Origin: Stomatohabitans albus
GTDB taxonomy: Bacteria > Actinomycetota > Nitriliruptoria > Euzebyales > Euzebyaceae
NCBI RefSeq assembly: GCF_036336025.1
Contig: NZ_JAYKKE010000001.1
Span: forward strand, 687,790-751,789
Direction: 5' to 3'
Length of the DNA: 64,000 bases
A program made the position numbers and the translations under genes. Shown one piece after another: positions 34,214 to 42,905 of this stretch; position 1 is the first letter of the stretch, and every line of letters starts with the position of its first letter. The notes under the pieces were generated by a model. That model saw only the letters and a list, made by a program, of their open reading frames with translations. It made no database searches and was not told the DNA's origin.

Positions 34214-36348
34214 CAGTTGTCACCAGCAGGTAACGGTGACCCATCGAATTTTTCAGGATCGGGTTTTTTGAACCGAGTGGACGGTACACCACGGGTAATG
34301 GCTGTGGTGTACGACGCCCATAATTTCGCAGGCAAGCCGCCACCGGTTTCCTTATTGGGCAACGAATCGCGGTTGTCACGGTTACCCATCCACACCACGG
34401 TTGTGTACTCGGGTGTGAATCCGGCAAACCATGCATCACCGTGTCCCTGTGTCGTACCGGTTTTACCCGCTGCTGGACGTCCGATATTGGCTCGCTTAGC
34501 AGAACCCGTTTGAATGGTGCTTTGGAGCAGTTCAATCGTTAACCGATCTACTTCTTGATTGACCACATGGTTGGTTGGTACTTGAGCTGAATAAAGCAGT
34601 TCATCGCCACGGCGAATCTCCGTGATGGTGTGTGGAATGCGTAAGACACCGTCTGCCGCAATCGTTGCGTAGGCACCAGCTAGCTCCACCGGTGTAACTT
34701 CACTCGTACCCAACACCAGTGATGCGTGGGTCGGAAGAAGGTCAGCCCGCGGTCGATCAAGAAGGGTATTGGCTACGTCGGCAACTTCTTGGAACCCAGC
34801 TTCATGGGCTAACTGGGCATACACCGTATTCACACTATTAGCCGTGGCATCAGAGAGATTGAGGTTATCGTATGACGCACCTTCAAAGTTGTTGACTGTC
34901 CAGTCCTTACCGTTATCTGCTTCGGGCATGGTAATGGATTTTGGTGCCTGGAATATCTGCTCGGGGTCGTTACCCTCTTGGAGCCATGCAATCAAGGCAA
35001 AGGGTTTAAACGTGGATCCAGGCTGACGACGAGCACGCAAGGTGTTGAATTGGTCGGCTTTGTAGTCCTTACCACCGACCGCAGAAACAATAGAGCCGGT
35101 GTCATTGTCTAACGTAATCAATGCACCTGTAGCGGTGAGGTCATCGAATGTACGGGCAAAGTGCTCTTCTGCCGTTTGTTGTTTTGTCGGATCGATCGTG
35201 GTTCGAATAGTTAGCCCGCGTCCACCTTTAAAGCCGCGCGCTTCGAGTTCTACACGCACCAGGTCGGTAAACCAGGGATACGGGTCATCAATCCGTGTAG
35301 GCCGTGGATAGGTCAGGGGACGGTTAACCTCATAATCCGTTTGTTGGGTTGGTGAGATGACCCCATCTTCAACCATGCGTCCTAGTACATATTCGTAGCG
35401 TCGCTGCGTTGCGCGAGGATTGACCAGGGGGTCATACACACTTGGTGCCGGTAGGACACCGGCAAGCATGGCTGCCTGTGGAACGCTTAAATCCTTTGCA
35501 TCTACTCGGAAATAGGCTTGGGCCGCTGCCTGAATACCTGTTGCGCCACGTCCGAAGTAGACGTTATTGAGATAGAGCTCAAGGATTTTGTCCTTGCTAT
35601 AGGTCTGTTCAACTTTTAATGCTTGAGCAGCTTCTTTAATTTTACGGAAAATAGTGGGTGAATCGTCCCCACTTGCCACCTTCACATACTGCTGGGTGAT
35701 GGTGGACCCACCTTGCACAGCCTCTCCAGAGCGCACGTTCGCAATGAGGGCACGAATAATCGTTGATGGATTGACCCCCATGTGCGTATAGAAACTGTGG
35801 TCTTCAGCCGCCAAGACGGCCTGAGGAACATGGGAAGGTAAGGATTTTAGTTCGACATCTTCACGACCGGCGGTTTGCCGAAGATCGGTGTATTGCTGTC
35901 CAGTTACATCGAGAAGGATCCCTGGATTGGTGGCTGGAATGGTGGGCACCGAGGACATCCGCACCAACACGGCGATACCGATGACACCGACAACACCAAG
36001 GACGACGGTCAACGTCACGACGGTAGCAAATACGCGCAGGAGAAATGTCAGCCACCAAGGGTGGCCGTTGCGTTTTCGCCAAGGATTGACTGCCCACCAG
36101 AGCCGGCCGAACAGACTCCGAGGGTGGTTGAGGAGCGGTTTCCCTTGAAGAGGAACTATCTCCTCATCAATCACTAAATTCTTCCGAAACCAGCGTCGTT
36201 TTACGGTTACACGCATGGTGGGCGATAAACCCTCAACGTCAGGTTTAGCCTTATCGCGTACCGTATCTTCCAAGGGTTGGCGTCTTGCTCGAATCCTTTT
36301 ATTTGCAGGACGAATCGGCGTTTTTAAGGATGATGGTCGCCTATTCAT
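34213..36348 (-). CDS. Class A penicillin-binding protein (PBP1-type)
   Basis: This 711-residue protein has a cytoplasmic basic N-terminus, one transmembrane helix (about residues 103-130), a transglycosylase domain (AAEDHSFYTHMGV; QGGSTITQQYVK) and a transpeptidase domain with SxxK STFKPF, SVN and KTGTTQ. All catalytic motifs are present. It polymerises and cross-links peptidoglycan. It lies between DUF5318 and a glycosyltransferase gene; in mycobacteria ponA1 is likewise next to a DUF5318 gene. Confidence 0.95.
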   Translation of the reverse strand: MNRRPSSLKTPIRPANKRIRARRQPLEDTVRDKAKPDVEGLSPTMRVTVKRRWFRKNLVIDEEIVPLQGKPLLNHPRSLFGRLWWAVNPWRKRNGHPWWLTFLLRVFATVVTLTVVLGVVGVIGIAVLVRMSSVPTIPATNPGILLDVTGQQYTDLRQTAGREDVELKSLPSHVPQAVLAAEDHSFYTHMGVNPSTIIRALIANVRSGEAVQGGSTITQQYVKVASGDDSPTIFRKIKEAAQALKVEQTYSKDKILELYLNNVYFGRGATGIQAAAQAYFRVDAKDLSVPQAAMLAGVLPAPSVYDPLVNPRATQRRYEYVLGRMVEDGVISPTQQTDYEVNRPLTYPRPTRIDDPYPWFTDLVRVELEARGFKGGRGLTIRTTIDPTKQQTAEEHFARTFDDLTATGALITLDNDTGSIVSAVGGKDYKADQFNTLRARRQPGSTFKPFALIAWLQEGNDPEQIFQAPKSITMPEADNGKDWTVNNFEGASYDNLNLSDATANSVNTVYAQLAHEAGFQEVADVANTLLDRPRADLLPTHASLVLGTSEVTPVELAGAYATIAADGVLRIPHTITEIRRGDELLYSAQVPTNHVVNQEVDRLTIELLQSTIQTGSAKRANIGRPAAGKTGTTQGHGDAWFAGFTPEYTTVVWMGNRDNRDSLPNKETGGGLPAKLWASYTTAITRGVPSTRFKKPDPEKFDGSPLPAGDN

Positions 36349-36793
36349 GCGAACTCACCCGCATCTGCCGTGTACGTTCAGCGAGATCATGGCCAGGTCG
36401 ATGGCTAAAACCGCATAGACGCTGGGCAATTAAGTAATTCCAGCCGCAAGTTATGCAACACTCCACGGTCCAAGCCCGAAATGATGGGAAGCGGCGCTCG
36501 AAATGGCTTAAATCTGCTGGATTCTCAACTAAATGACCGTTTTTCTGGCGAAGTTCCGTGCCGTACAGCCATGTTGTTTCAACGAGTTGAGGTACTGATC
36601 GTGTCGTTTCCAGGTCATCGCCACGAGTTATTTGACAGACTGGGCAGGATCGTTGTGTTGGCATCCCAAGGAAGGTTGAGGCTCGAAGCAATTCTGGGTG
36701 CGCATCACAAACCTCGTCTGTGGAGAGCTCACCATTTACAAGACGGCGAACCACAGCGCGCTTGGCGAGTCGGTAGTCAATAGTGCTGGACAT
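36341..36793 (-). CDS. DUF5318 protein with two CxxC pairs
   Basis: This 150-residue protein carries SCPVC and CCITCGWNYL, two pairs of cysteines that could bind zinc, and YGTELRQKNGH between them. It is the DUF5318 family found next to class A PBP genes in actinobacteria; function unknown. It overlaps the PBP gene by 8 bases. Confidence 0.85.
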   Translation of the reverse strand: MSSTIDYRLAKRAVVRRLVNGELSTDEVCDAHPELLRASTFLGMPTQRSCPVCQITRGDDLETTRSVPQLVETTWLYGTELRQKNGHLVENPADLSHFERRFPSFRAWTVECCITCGWNYLIAQRLCGFSHRPGHDLAERTRQMRVSSHE

Positions 36794-36862
36794 GACCTAC
36801 CCAATTTGCCACGCTTTACACCTCCGGTGTGGACCGGCTATTGGCCGAGGGGTTAGGTGGCT

Positions 36863-36880
36863 AGTTACGCTACCGTAACT
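36863..36880. promoter_or_regulatory. Inverted repeat upstream of korAB
   Basis: AGTTACG (36863-36869) and CGTAACT (36874-36880) form a 7+4+7 perfect inverted repeat 40 bases upstream of the korA ATG. It could be an operator; the regulator is unknown. Confidence 0.45.
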
Positions 36881-36920
36881 TTCGGTGTTTAATTGTTGGC
36901 GCAGGTCCTATGATGGTCCC

Positions 36921-38834
36921 ATGTCTGAAACCCCAACCATTGCTGCTTCGAGTGTTGTAATCCGCTTTGCCGGCGATTCCGGTGACGGAATGCAATTGAC
37001 CGGCGACCGGTTTACGGCCGAAAGTGCCTTGTGGGGTAATGACATCTCGACTCTGCCGAACTTTCCCGCTGAAATTCGGGCACCAGCCGGCACGGTTCCT
37101 GGTGTATCAAGTTTTCAAGTGCATATTGCTGATCACCCCATCACAACGCCGGGTGATCGCTGTGATGTACTGATTGCGATGAATCCAGCCGCATTGGCGG
37201 CGAACTGGAAGGATGTTGAACCCCAAGGCACGATCATCGTTGATGAAGGGGCATTCACGAAACGCAATATCACCAAGGCGGGCTGGGATACCAACCCGCT
37301 AGAGGGTGACCTGCTGTCCAATTACAGAGTCATCCCGATTGACCTGACTGGTATGACACTGACCGCCCTCGACGAGTTCGACCTAGGCCGTAAAGATAAA
37401 GAGCGGTCAAAAAATATGTTTGCGCTTGGGTTTGTCTGTTGGATGTACAACCGCCCGATAGAGCAGACGCTGGCCTTTATTGAGTCAAAATTCTCTAAAC
37501 TTCCCGAAGTTGCAAACGCCAATATTGCTGCATTCAATGCCGGTTATGCCTTTGGTGAGACTGTTGAAGCGATCGGCCACCGTGTTGAAGTGGCCCCCGC
37601 CGCACTACCGACTGGCTTATACCGGCAGATTAGTGGGAATATGGCAATGGCTGATGGGCTGTGCGTGGGCGGCCATCTTGCAGGATTACCCCTTGTGTTT
37701 GGGGCGTATCCAATTACACCGGCCTCAGATATTCTGCACTACCTGGCTGCTCGCAAAAATATTGGGGTTACAACCATCCAGGCAGAGGACGAAATTGCTG
37801 CAGCCGGTGTTGCCTTGGGCGCGTCGTTTGCCGGTTCGTTGGGGGTGACCGCTTCAAGCGGGCCGGGTATCGCTTTGAAGAGCGAAACGTTGAGCCTTGG
37901 GGTTATGACAGAATTACCCATGGTCGTTATTGATGTGCAGCGGGCTGGACCTTCAACGGGGATGCCAACAAAAACTGAGCAGTCTGACCTATTACACGCC
38001 ATGTTTGGACGTCATGGTGAGGCACCGATGCCAGTACTGGCGGCACAAAGTCCCTCAGATTGTTTTCATATCGCCGTTGAAGCGTGTCGTATTGCAATTG
38101 AATACCGCACCCCGGTGATGGTGCTCAGTGACGGCTATTTGGCCAATGGCGCTGAACCCTTTGCTATTCCCGATGTCGCGTCGATGCCGAGAATCAACAC
38201 CAATATGCTGACCGAACCCAATGGTGAAGATGCTGATGGTAATCCCATATTGGTGCCCTATCAGCGTGATGAACGGTTCGTTCGCCCTTGGGTCGTGCCA
38301 GGCACACCTGGACTGGCGCATCGGTTGGGTGGGCTTGAAAAAGATGAAACAGGCAACATTAGTTATGTACCCGAGAACCATGAATGCATGGTAACGGCAC
38401 GAGCTCAAAAGGTTGCCAGTATTCCAGTTCCTGAGCTCCAGGTTGATGATCCATCTGGTCAAGCCAAGGTGCTGGTATTAGGTTGGGGGTCAACATGGGG
38501 GCCGATAGCCGAAGCGATTCGGCGTGTTCGGTTGGCTGGTGGCCAGGTTGCACAGGCACACTTGCGGTACTTGAATCCGATGCCACCAAACCTTGAGCAG
38601 GTCCTACGCGGGTATGACCGCGTGGTTATTCCTGAAATGAATATGGGGCAGCTCGCTATGCTGATTCGTTCCCAAACTCTGGTCGAAGTCGAGTCGTATA
38701 CGCAAGTACGTGGCTTGCCGATCGCGGTTGGGGAGCTTGGTGCTCGCTTGGCTGAACTGGTTGGCATTGACCCAGTCGGTTTAAGTAGTGCCAAACCTGG
38801 CGATCCTGTGCTGAATGGAAAGGTCACGGCCTAA
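36921..38834 (+). CDS. korA: 2-oxoacid:ferredoxin oxidoreductase, fused gamma-alpha subunit
   Basis: This 637-residue protein has an N-terminal gamma-type domain (IRFAGDSGDGMQLTGDRF) fused to an alpha-type pyrimidine-binding domain (GAYPITPASDIL; GPGIALKSETL). Together with the adjacent KorB it oxidatively decarboxylates 2-oxoglutarate (or another 2-oxoacid) with CoA and ferredoxin. I chose the ATG at 36921, whose protein starts MSETPTIAASSVV; an upstream ATG at 36885 in frame has no homologous content. Confidence 0.92.
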   Translation: MSETPTIAASSVVIRFAGDSGDGMQLTGDRFTAESALWGNDISTLPNFPAEIRAPAGTVPGVSSFQVHIADHPITTPGDRCDVLIAMNPAALAANWKDVEPQGTIIVDEGAFTKRNITKAGWDTNPLEGDLLSNYRVIPIDLTGMTLTALDEFDLGRKDKERSKNMFALGFVCWMYNRPIEQTLAFIESKFSKLPEVANANIAAFNAGYAFGETVEAIGHRVEVAPAALPTGLYRQISGNMAMADGLCVGGHLAGLPLVFGAYPITPASDILHYLAARKNIGVTTIQAEDEIAAAGVALGASFAGSLGVTASSGPGIALKSETLSLGVMTELPMVVIDVQRAGPSTGMPTKTEQSDLLHAMFGRHGEAPMPVLAAQSPSDCFHIAVEACRIAIEYRTPVMVLSDGYLANGAEPFAIPDVASMPRINTNMLTEPNGEDADGNPILVPYQRDERFVRPWVVPGTPGLAHRLGGLEKDETGNISYVPENHECMVTARAQKVASIPVPELQVDDPSGQAKVLVLGWGSTWGPIAEAIRRVRLAGGQVAQAHLRYLNPMPPNLEQVLRGYDRVVIPEMNMGQLAMLIRSQTLVEVESYTQVRGLPIAVGELGARLAELVGIDPVGLSSAKPGDPVLNGKVTA

Positions 38835-38852
38835 CGCGGCTGAGGAGATGGT

Positions 38853-39911
38853 ATGAGTTCTGCATTAGAAGCGTTACCAATGGTTGATACCCCGCTCAAG
38901 GCGAAGGACTTTGCTACGAGCCAAGAGGTTCGCTGGTGTCCTGGGTGTGGTGACTACTCAATTCTGGCTGGGGTCCGCCAGGTGATGGCTGACCTCGGTA
39001 TTGATCCAGACCATACGGTTGTGATTAGTGGCATTGGTTGTTCAAGCCGCTTCCCGTATTACATGAACACCTACGGGATGCACTCGATTCATGGGCGTGC
39101 ACCGGCCATTGCAACTGGTTTGGCCGTGTCTCGGCCAGACTTAGCAGTTTTCGTAGTCACCGGCGATGGAGATGCCTTAAGTATCGGCGGTAATCATCTG
39201 ATTCATGCCCTTCGGCGGAATGTCAATATGACTATTCTGCTCTTCAATAACCAGATTTATGGGCTGACAAAAGGCCAATACAGCCCCACATCTCGTCAAG
39301 GTGCAACAACAAAATCCACGCCATTTGGCAGCCTGGATCGCCCATTTAATCCGGTTTCCCTGGCACTTGGTGCGGGTGCCACCTTCGTTGCCCGTACGGT
39401 TGACTCAAATCGTAAGCACCTCGTAGAAACGATTACCGCAGCGGCGCATCATCCGGGTACGAGCCTCGTAGAGATTGCGCAAAACTGCCCCATTTTCAAT
39501 GATGGTGCCTTTGAACGTGTAACGGGTAAAGAAGCCAAAGCCAACATGGTTGCTCTCGCACACGGAGAACCCGCTATTTTTGGTCTTGAAGACGAATGGG
39601 CACTCCGGCGTTCACCGGAAGGTTCCATTGAAATTGTGGCTCGTGACCAGATCAGCGAATCTGATGTTTTCGTACATGATGTTCACCGCAACGATCCGAC
39701 GACTGCCTTCGCCTTATCCCAGCTTGATGATGGGATCATGAGCGGTGGCCCAATGCCCATTGGGGTATTCCGTCAGGTCATCGCACCAACCTATTGTGGT
39801 CAAGTACGCGCCCAAGTTGCACAAGCCGGTGGCAGTAATGGGGCTACAGATGAAGATATCCAAGCATTGATAACCGGCTCTGATACGTGGACAGTCTCTA
39901 GGACGGTCTAG
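38853..39911 (+). CDS. korB: 2-oxoacid:ferredoxin oxidoreductase, beta subunit
   Basis: This 352-residue protein has the Fe-S ligands WCPGCGDY, the thiamine-diphosphate motif VVTGDGDALSIGGNHLIHAL and IGCSSRF. It is the catalytic thiamine subunit paired with KorA. GAGGAG lies before the ATG at 38853. It forms an operon with korA, and a YibE/F gene follows after 16 bases. Confidence 0.94.
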   Translation: MSSALEALPMVDTPLKAKDFATSQEVRWCPGCGDYSILAGVRQVMADLGIDPDHTVVISGIGCSSRFPYYMNTYGMHSIHGRAPAIATGLAVSRPDLAVFVVTGDGDALSIGGNHLIHALRRNVNMTILLFNNQIYGLTKGQYSPTSRQGATTKSTPFGSLDRPFNPVSLALGAGATFVARTVDSNRKHLVETITAAAHHPGTSLVEIAQNCPIFNDGAFERVTGKEAKANMVALAHGEPAIFGLEDEWALRRSPEGSIEIVARDQISESDVFVHDVHRNDPTTAFALSQLDDGIMSGGPMPIGVFRQVIAPTYCGQVRAQVAQAGGSNGATDEDIQALITGSDTWTVSRTV

Positions 39912-39927
39912 ACATCAAAGGAAACCC

Positions 39928-41151
39928 GTGACTATCCAATCGCTACGCACGGCATCAAAAATCTTTCTTATCGCTGGCGCGATCTTTCTTCTAGCGTTCT
40001 TGGTGTGGGTAAAAGCAACCACTGGATCTGTTGTCCAAGAGAATGTTGTGGCTGCGGAGTCTGCCTACCACCATGCCGTAATCGAATCGGCCACCGTTGT
40101 GGAAGGAAAGGATTTTTCTGACGACCCCACGGTCGCTGTTGGCACCGTAGAAGTCCAAATGACCTTGCGGCTCGATGATGGTCAAGTGGTGAGTTCGCGC
40201 GGCCTGGACGAAACAGGGCTATATAAGGCCGGTCGTCGGGTGATCGTGCAATACCAACCCGGTGCATCGGCTGAGTTTCAGTGGGGTGTTGTTGACGTTG
40301 AACGCAGCGGCCGCTTGCTTTGGTTGACCGCTGTCTTTGCCCTCGCGGTGCTGGCACTTATGGGTCGTCAAGGGGTGGCGAGTTTAATTGGGCTGGCCTT
40401 TAGTATCGCGATGATTGTGTGGATCATTGCCCCGGCTATGCTGAGCGGGCAAAACCCGCTGCTGGTGGCCACCCTAGGCGCCCTCGCGGTCATGTGGGTG
40501 ACGCTTCCAATGTCGCACGGGTTCAACTGGACGACGGCTGCGGCCATGATTGGAACAGCTGTCGCGCTTGCGCTCACAGTTTTATTGACTGTTGTCAGTG
40601 TTGATGGCACGTTTATCACGGGATTGGCCAATGAAGATGCCCGAAATCTGCGCTATCTCATTGATGGATTCCAGCTTGATTTACGGGGTATCTTAATGGC
40701 CGGCATCGTTATTGGAACATTAGGCGTGCTCGATGATGTCACGGTATCCCAGGCTTCAACGGTTGCGCAGTTGCGTGCTGCTGCACCGAATGCACCTCGG
40801 GCAAAGATTGTTGCTGGTGCATTGAAGGTGGGTCGAGACCATCTCGCGGCGAGTGTGAATACCTTGTTCTTAGCTTATGCCGGTGCGAGTTTGCCGCTCC
40901 TCCTTCTGTTTGCTATCGGCGGTGTGAGCCTGGGTGAACACCTGACAAGTGAAACTGTGGCACAAGAAATTGTCCGTGCATTGGCTGGTTCGATCGGGCT
41001 CGTAGCGGCTGTTCCTATTACGACCATTCTTGCCGCCATGATTCTGGATGAGGACTCTGCTGTACTGCACGACCATGACCATGGTGAGGTTCATCCTGAA
41101 CAGGAACGGCTTGTCGAGATGTATGGCGACAACAGTGATAAAACCACGTAA
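39928..41151 (+). CDS. YibE/F-like multispanning membrane protein
   Basis: This 407-residue protein has an N-terminal transmembrane helix, an extracytoplasmic beta-rich domain (about 40-125), then seven or eight helices with LDDVTVSQASTVAQLR and NTLFLAYAGASLPLLLLF, both typical of YibE/F. The function of the family is not established. GTG start at 39928 with AAAGGAAA upstream. It probably belongs to the korAB transcript. Confidence 0.85.
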   Translation: MTIQSLRTASKIFLIAGAIFLLAFLVWVKATTGSVVQENVVAAESAYHHAVIESATVVEGKDFSDDPTVAVGTVEVQMTLRLDDGQVVSSRGLDETGLYKAGRRVIVQYQPGASAEFQWGVVDVERSGRLLWLTAVFALAVLALMGRQGVASLIGLAFSIAMIVWIIAPAMLSGQNPLLVATLGALAVMWVTLPMSHGFNWTTAAAMIGTAVALALTVLLTVVSVDGTFITGLANEDARNLRYLIDGFQLDLRGILMAGIVIGTLGVLDDVTVSQASTVAQLRAAAPNAPRAKIVAGALKVGRDHLAASVNTLFLAYAGASLPLLLLFAIGGVSLGEHLTSETVAQEIVRALAGSIGLVAAVPITTILAAMILDEDSAVLHDHDHGEVHPEQERLVEMYGDNSDKTT

Positions 41152-41174
41152 AAACGTCTAAATATTCGCAAACC

Positions 41175-41191
41175 GTTAACCATGTGTTAAC
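41175..41191. promoter_or_regulatory. GTTAAC pair upstream of the secretion cluster
   Basis: GTTAAC at 41175-41180 and again at 41186-41191, separated by five bases, form a 17-base near-palindrome 33 bases before the TcpC-like gene. It is in the only gap between the YibE/F gene and the six-gene cluster, so it is a candidate operator. Confidence 0.45.
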
Positions 41192-41224
41192 TCTTTTATC
41201 TCTGCGGGCAGTCATACTGTCCAC

Positions 41225-42001
41225 ATGGAACGTGTATTAACGCCTAAAAGCACAACAAGTAATCTCATCTGGTTTCTTGTTGTCTTTTCACTTCTTTTAA
41301 GTGTGGTAGGGCTCGGTATTGCGGTACGCCCAGTATCCATACCGAAACCGCCGGTTTATCCACCGGAGGGGGTCAGTGGTGTCGCTGAGCTGGCCGTCAT
41401 CACCCACCTGGTGAACGCGGTTGGAACATCAGAACACCGGGTACCCGTAGCCCACACCATTCGTATTGATCCCGCTGGTCAAGACCGTTGGGCAGCACAA
41501 GTCGCCGTTCATGATCCGGTTGCGCTGCGGATTTGGCAAGTTCGGGTACACACTGACCAGGGCATTCCTCAAACGGTTGGCTTGCCTGCCCTTGTCCCTA
41601 GTCCAACGGTCTTACCCAAGGACACGCCGACCTTCCTGCGTACCCCTTCTGATAGCAAGCTTTATCAAACGGTTGAAGCAAGTTTGTCGGCCCTGCTGAC
41701 CGGTAATCCGGATCTCTCTCGATATACGAGTGCTGATTCAACAATGACACCTATTAGTCCACCGCCTTTTGTTGGTGTTGATGTTATCGGCCTTACGAAA
41801 CCGATTGTCCTTGGTCAAGACCACATCGTGTTAGTTGAAGTGGAGGGGCGACGTGCAGATGGCGTTGTTATTCGCGCCCAATACCCGCTCGCACTCACCA
41901 CGCAAGGAAATGAATGGGAGGTCCGAGGCATTTTGCGCGACCTGCCAGACCACTCAGTGCCTGCTAGTGAACCACAAGAAGGAGGGACCTCAGATGATTG
42001 A
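41225..42001 (+). CDS. TcpC/VirB8-like type IV secretion protein
   Basis: This 258-residue protein has a short cytoplasmic N-terminus, one transmembrane helix (about 13-33) and an extracellular part. Its second half (LYQTVEASLSALLTGNPDLS to NEWEVRGI) fits the NTF2-like fold of the TcpC conjugation proteins, which resemble VirB8. TcpC/VirB8 proteins form the base of the secretion channel at the membrane. It is the first of six overlapping genes and overlaps the next by 8 bases. Confidence 0.75.
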   Translation: MERVLTPKSTTSNLIWFLVVFSLLLSVVGLGIAVRPVSIPKPPVYPPEGVSGVAELAVITHLVNAVGTSEHRVPVAHTIRIDPAGQDRWAAQVAVHDPVALRIWQVRVHTDQGIPQTVGLPALVPSPTVLPKDTPTFLRTPSDSKLYQTVEASLSALLTGNPDLSRYTSADSTMTPISPPPFVGVDVIGLTKPIVLGQDHIVLVEVEGRRADGVVIRAQYPLALTTQGNEWEVRGILRDLPDHSVPASEPQEGGTSDD

Positions 42002-42263
42002 AACATTAACGAAGGTATTGAACGATGTCGATGGACTACTGCGAACCGCAGTGATGGTGGCTGCTATCGGCTGGGTTGCTGCCACATGGCTGCGATCTAG
42101 GGCGCTGGTCACCACTATCAGCGCCATCATTATGGCGGCCATCGTGGTATGGGCCACATCAAATGTTTCGCTGCTTCGTGACAAAGTTGGCGAGGATTTT
42201 GAAGGTGGTAGTGGCGGGTCAACGAGCCAAGAGAGCTCGGTTAATACCCTCTTGGGTCTCTAA
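41994..42263 (+). CDS. Small two-helix membrane protein of the secretion cluster
   Basis: This 89-residue protein has two hydrophobic helices (about 15-28 and 36-52) and a Gly/Ser-rich tail (EGGSGGSTSQESS). Length and topology recall VirB2/TrbC-type pilins or the small subunits of Gram-positive conjugation systems, but I see no specific motif. I chose the ATG at 41994, with GGAGG upstream, over a longer frame inside the TcpC-like gene. The next gene starts immediately after its stop. Confidence 0.65.
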   Translation: MIETLTKVLNDVDGLLRTAVMVAAIGWVAATWLRSRALVTTISAIIMAAIVVWATSNVSLLRDKVGEDFEGGSGGSTSQESSVNTLLGL

Positions 42264-42905
42264 ATGGATACGACGGGGTTGGGGAATGAGGCTCAACGCG
42301 AACGGTCCGTTGTCTGGGGCCACTCGTACACCGCTGCCTATCGGTATCAGTTAGTTATGGGTAAGGTTGGTGGCTGGGCTATTCCCTATCCGCTGACCAT
42401 TCCCCAAGCGGTTACTGGGCTCACAACCGTTGTTAGTATGATGATTACGGCCTCATGGTGGTATCCCTTAACGGGGGTAAGCGGGGCAGTAGCTGCCATC
42501 ATCGCTCCAGTTTTGGGGATGCGGTTCATTGCTCGGATTCGACCTGAGGGGCGAGCTGTGGCTGACTGGGTACAGGGGTCACTACGGGGTTTCACTCGCT
42601 ATTACAGCCCTGGCATCGTGCTTGATGTCCGTTGTGTACACCAACACCTTTCACCAGCCGTACGAACTTCACAGCCCGTAGCCGCCGTTCATTCACTAGA
42701 CAAAACCACGGATAGGCCCCCATATCCGTCACATCAGCGAATGCAAGTGCAACCCGCCCGCCGTCGCTCAAGACCTTCCTGGCTGCCTCAATGGGTACGA
42801 CGCAACAGTGACAACCGGAAGGGGAACTCCCTACCCTCAACGCACCCGATTCCTATGTTCGATCCTTGGGTGGTCAGTCCTTCGATCCAAAGTGAGGAAC
42901 GATGA
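42264..42905 (+). CDS. TcpE/PrgI-like (VirB3-type) membrane protein
   Basis: This 213-residue protein begins with a soluble part containing SYTAAYRYQLVMGKVGGWAIPYPLTI, followed by two adjacent helices (about 51-85) and a long basic, Pro/Ser/Arg-rich C-terminus. The layout matches TcpE/PrgI proteins, which are VirB3-like and bind the VirB4 ATPase. It overlaps the VirB4-like gene by four bases, as VirB3 and VirB4 genes usually neighbour each other. Confidence 0.65.
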   Translation: MDTTGLGNEAQRERSVVWGHSYTAAYRYQLVMGKVGGWAIPYPLTIPQAVTGLTTVVSMMITASWWYPLTGVSGAVAAIIAPVLGMRFIARIRPEGRAVADWVQGSLRGFTRYYSPGIVLDVRCVHQHLSPAVRTSQPVAAVHSLDKTTDRPPYPSHQRMQVQPARRRSRPSWLPQWVRRNSDNRKGNSLPSTHPIPMFDPWVVSPSIQSEER

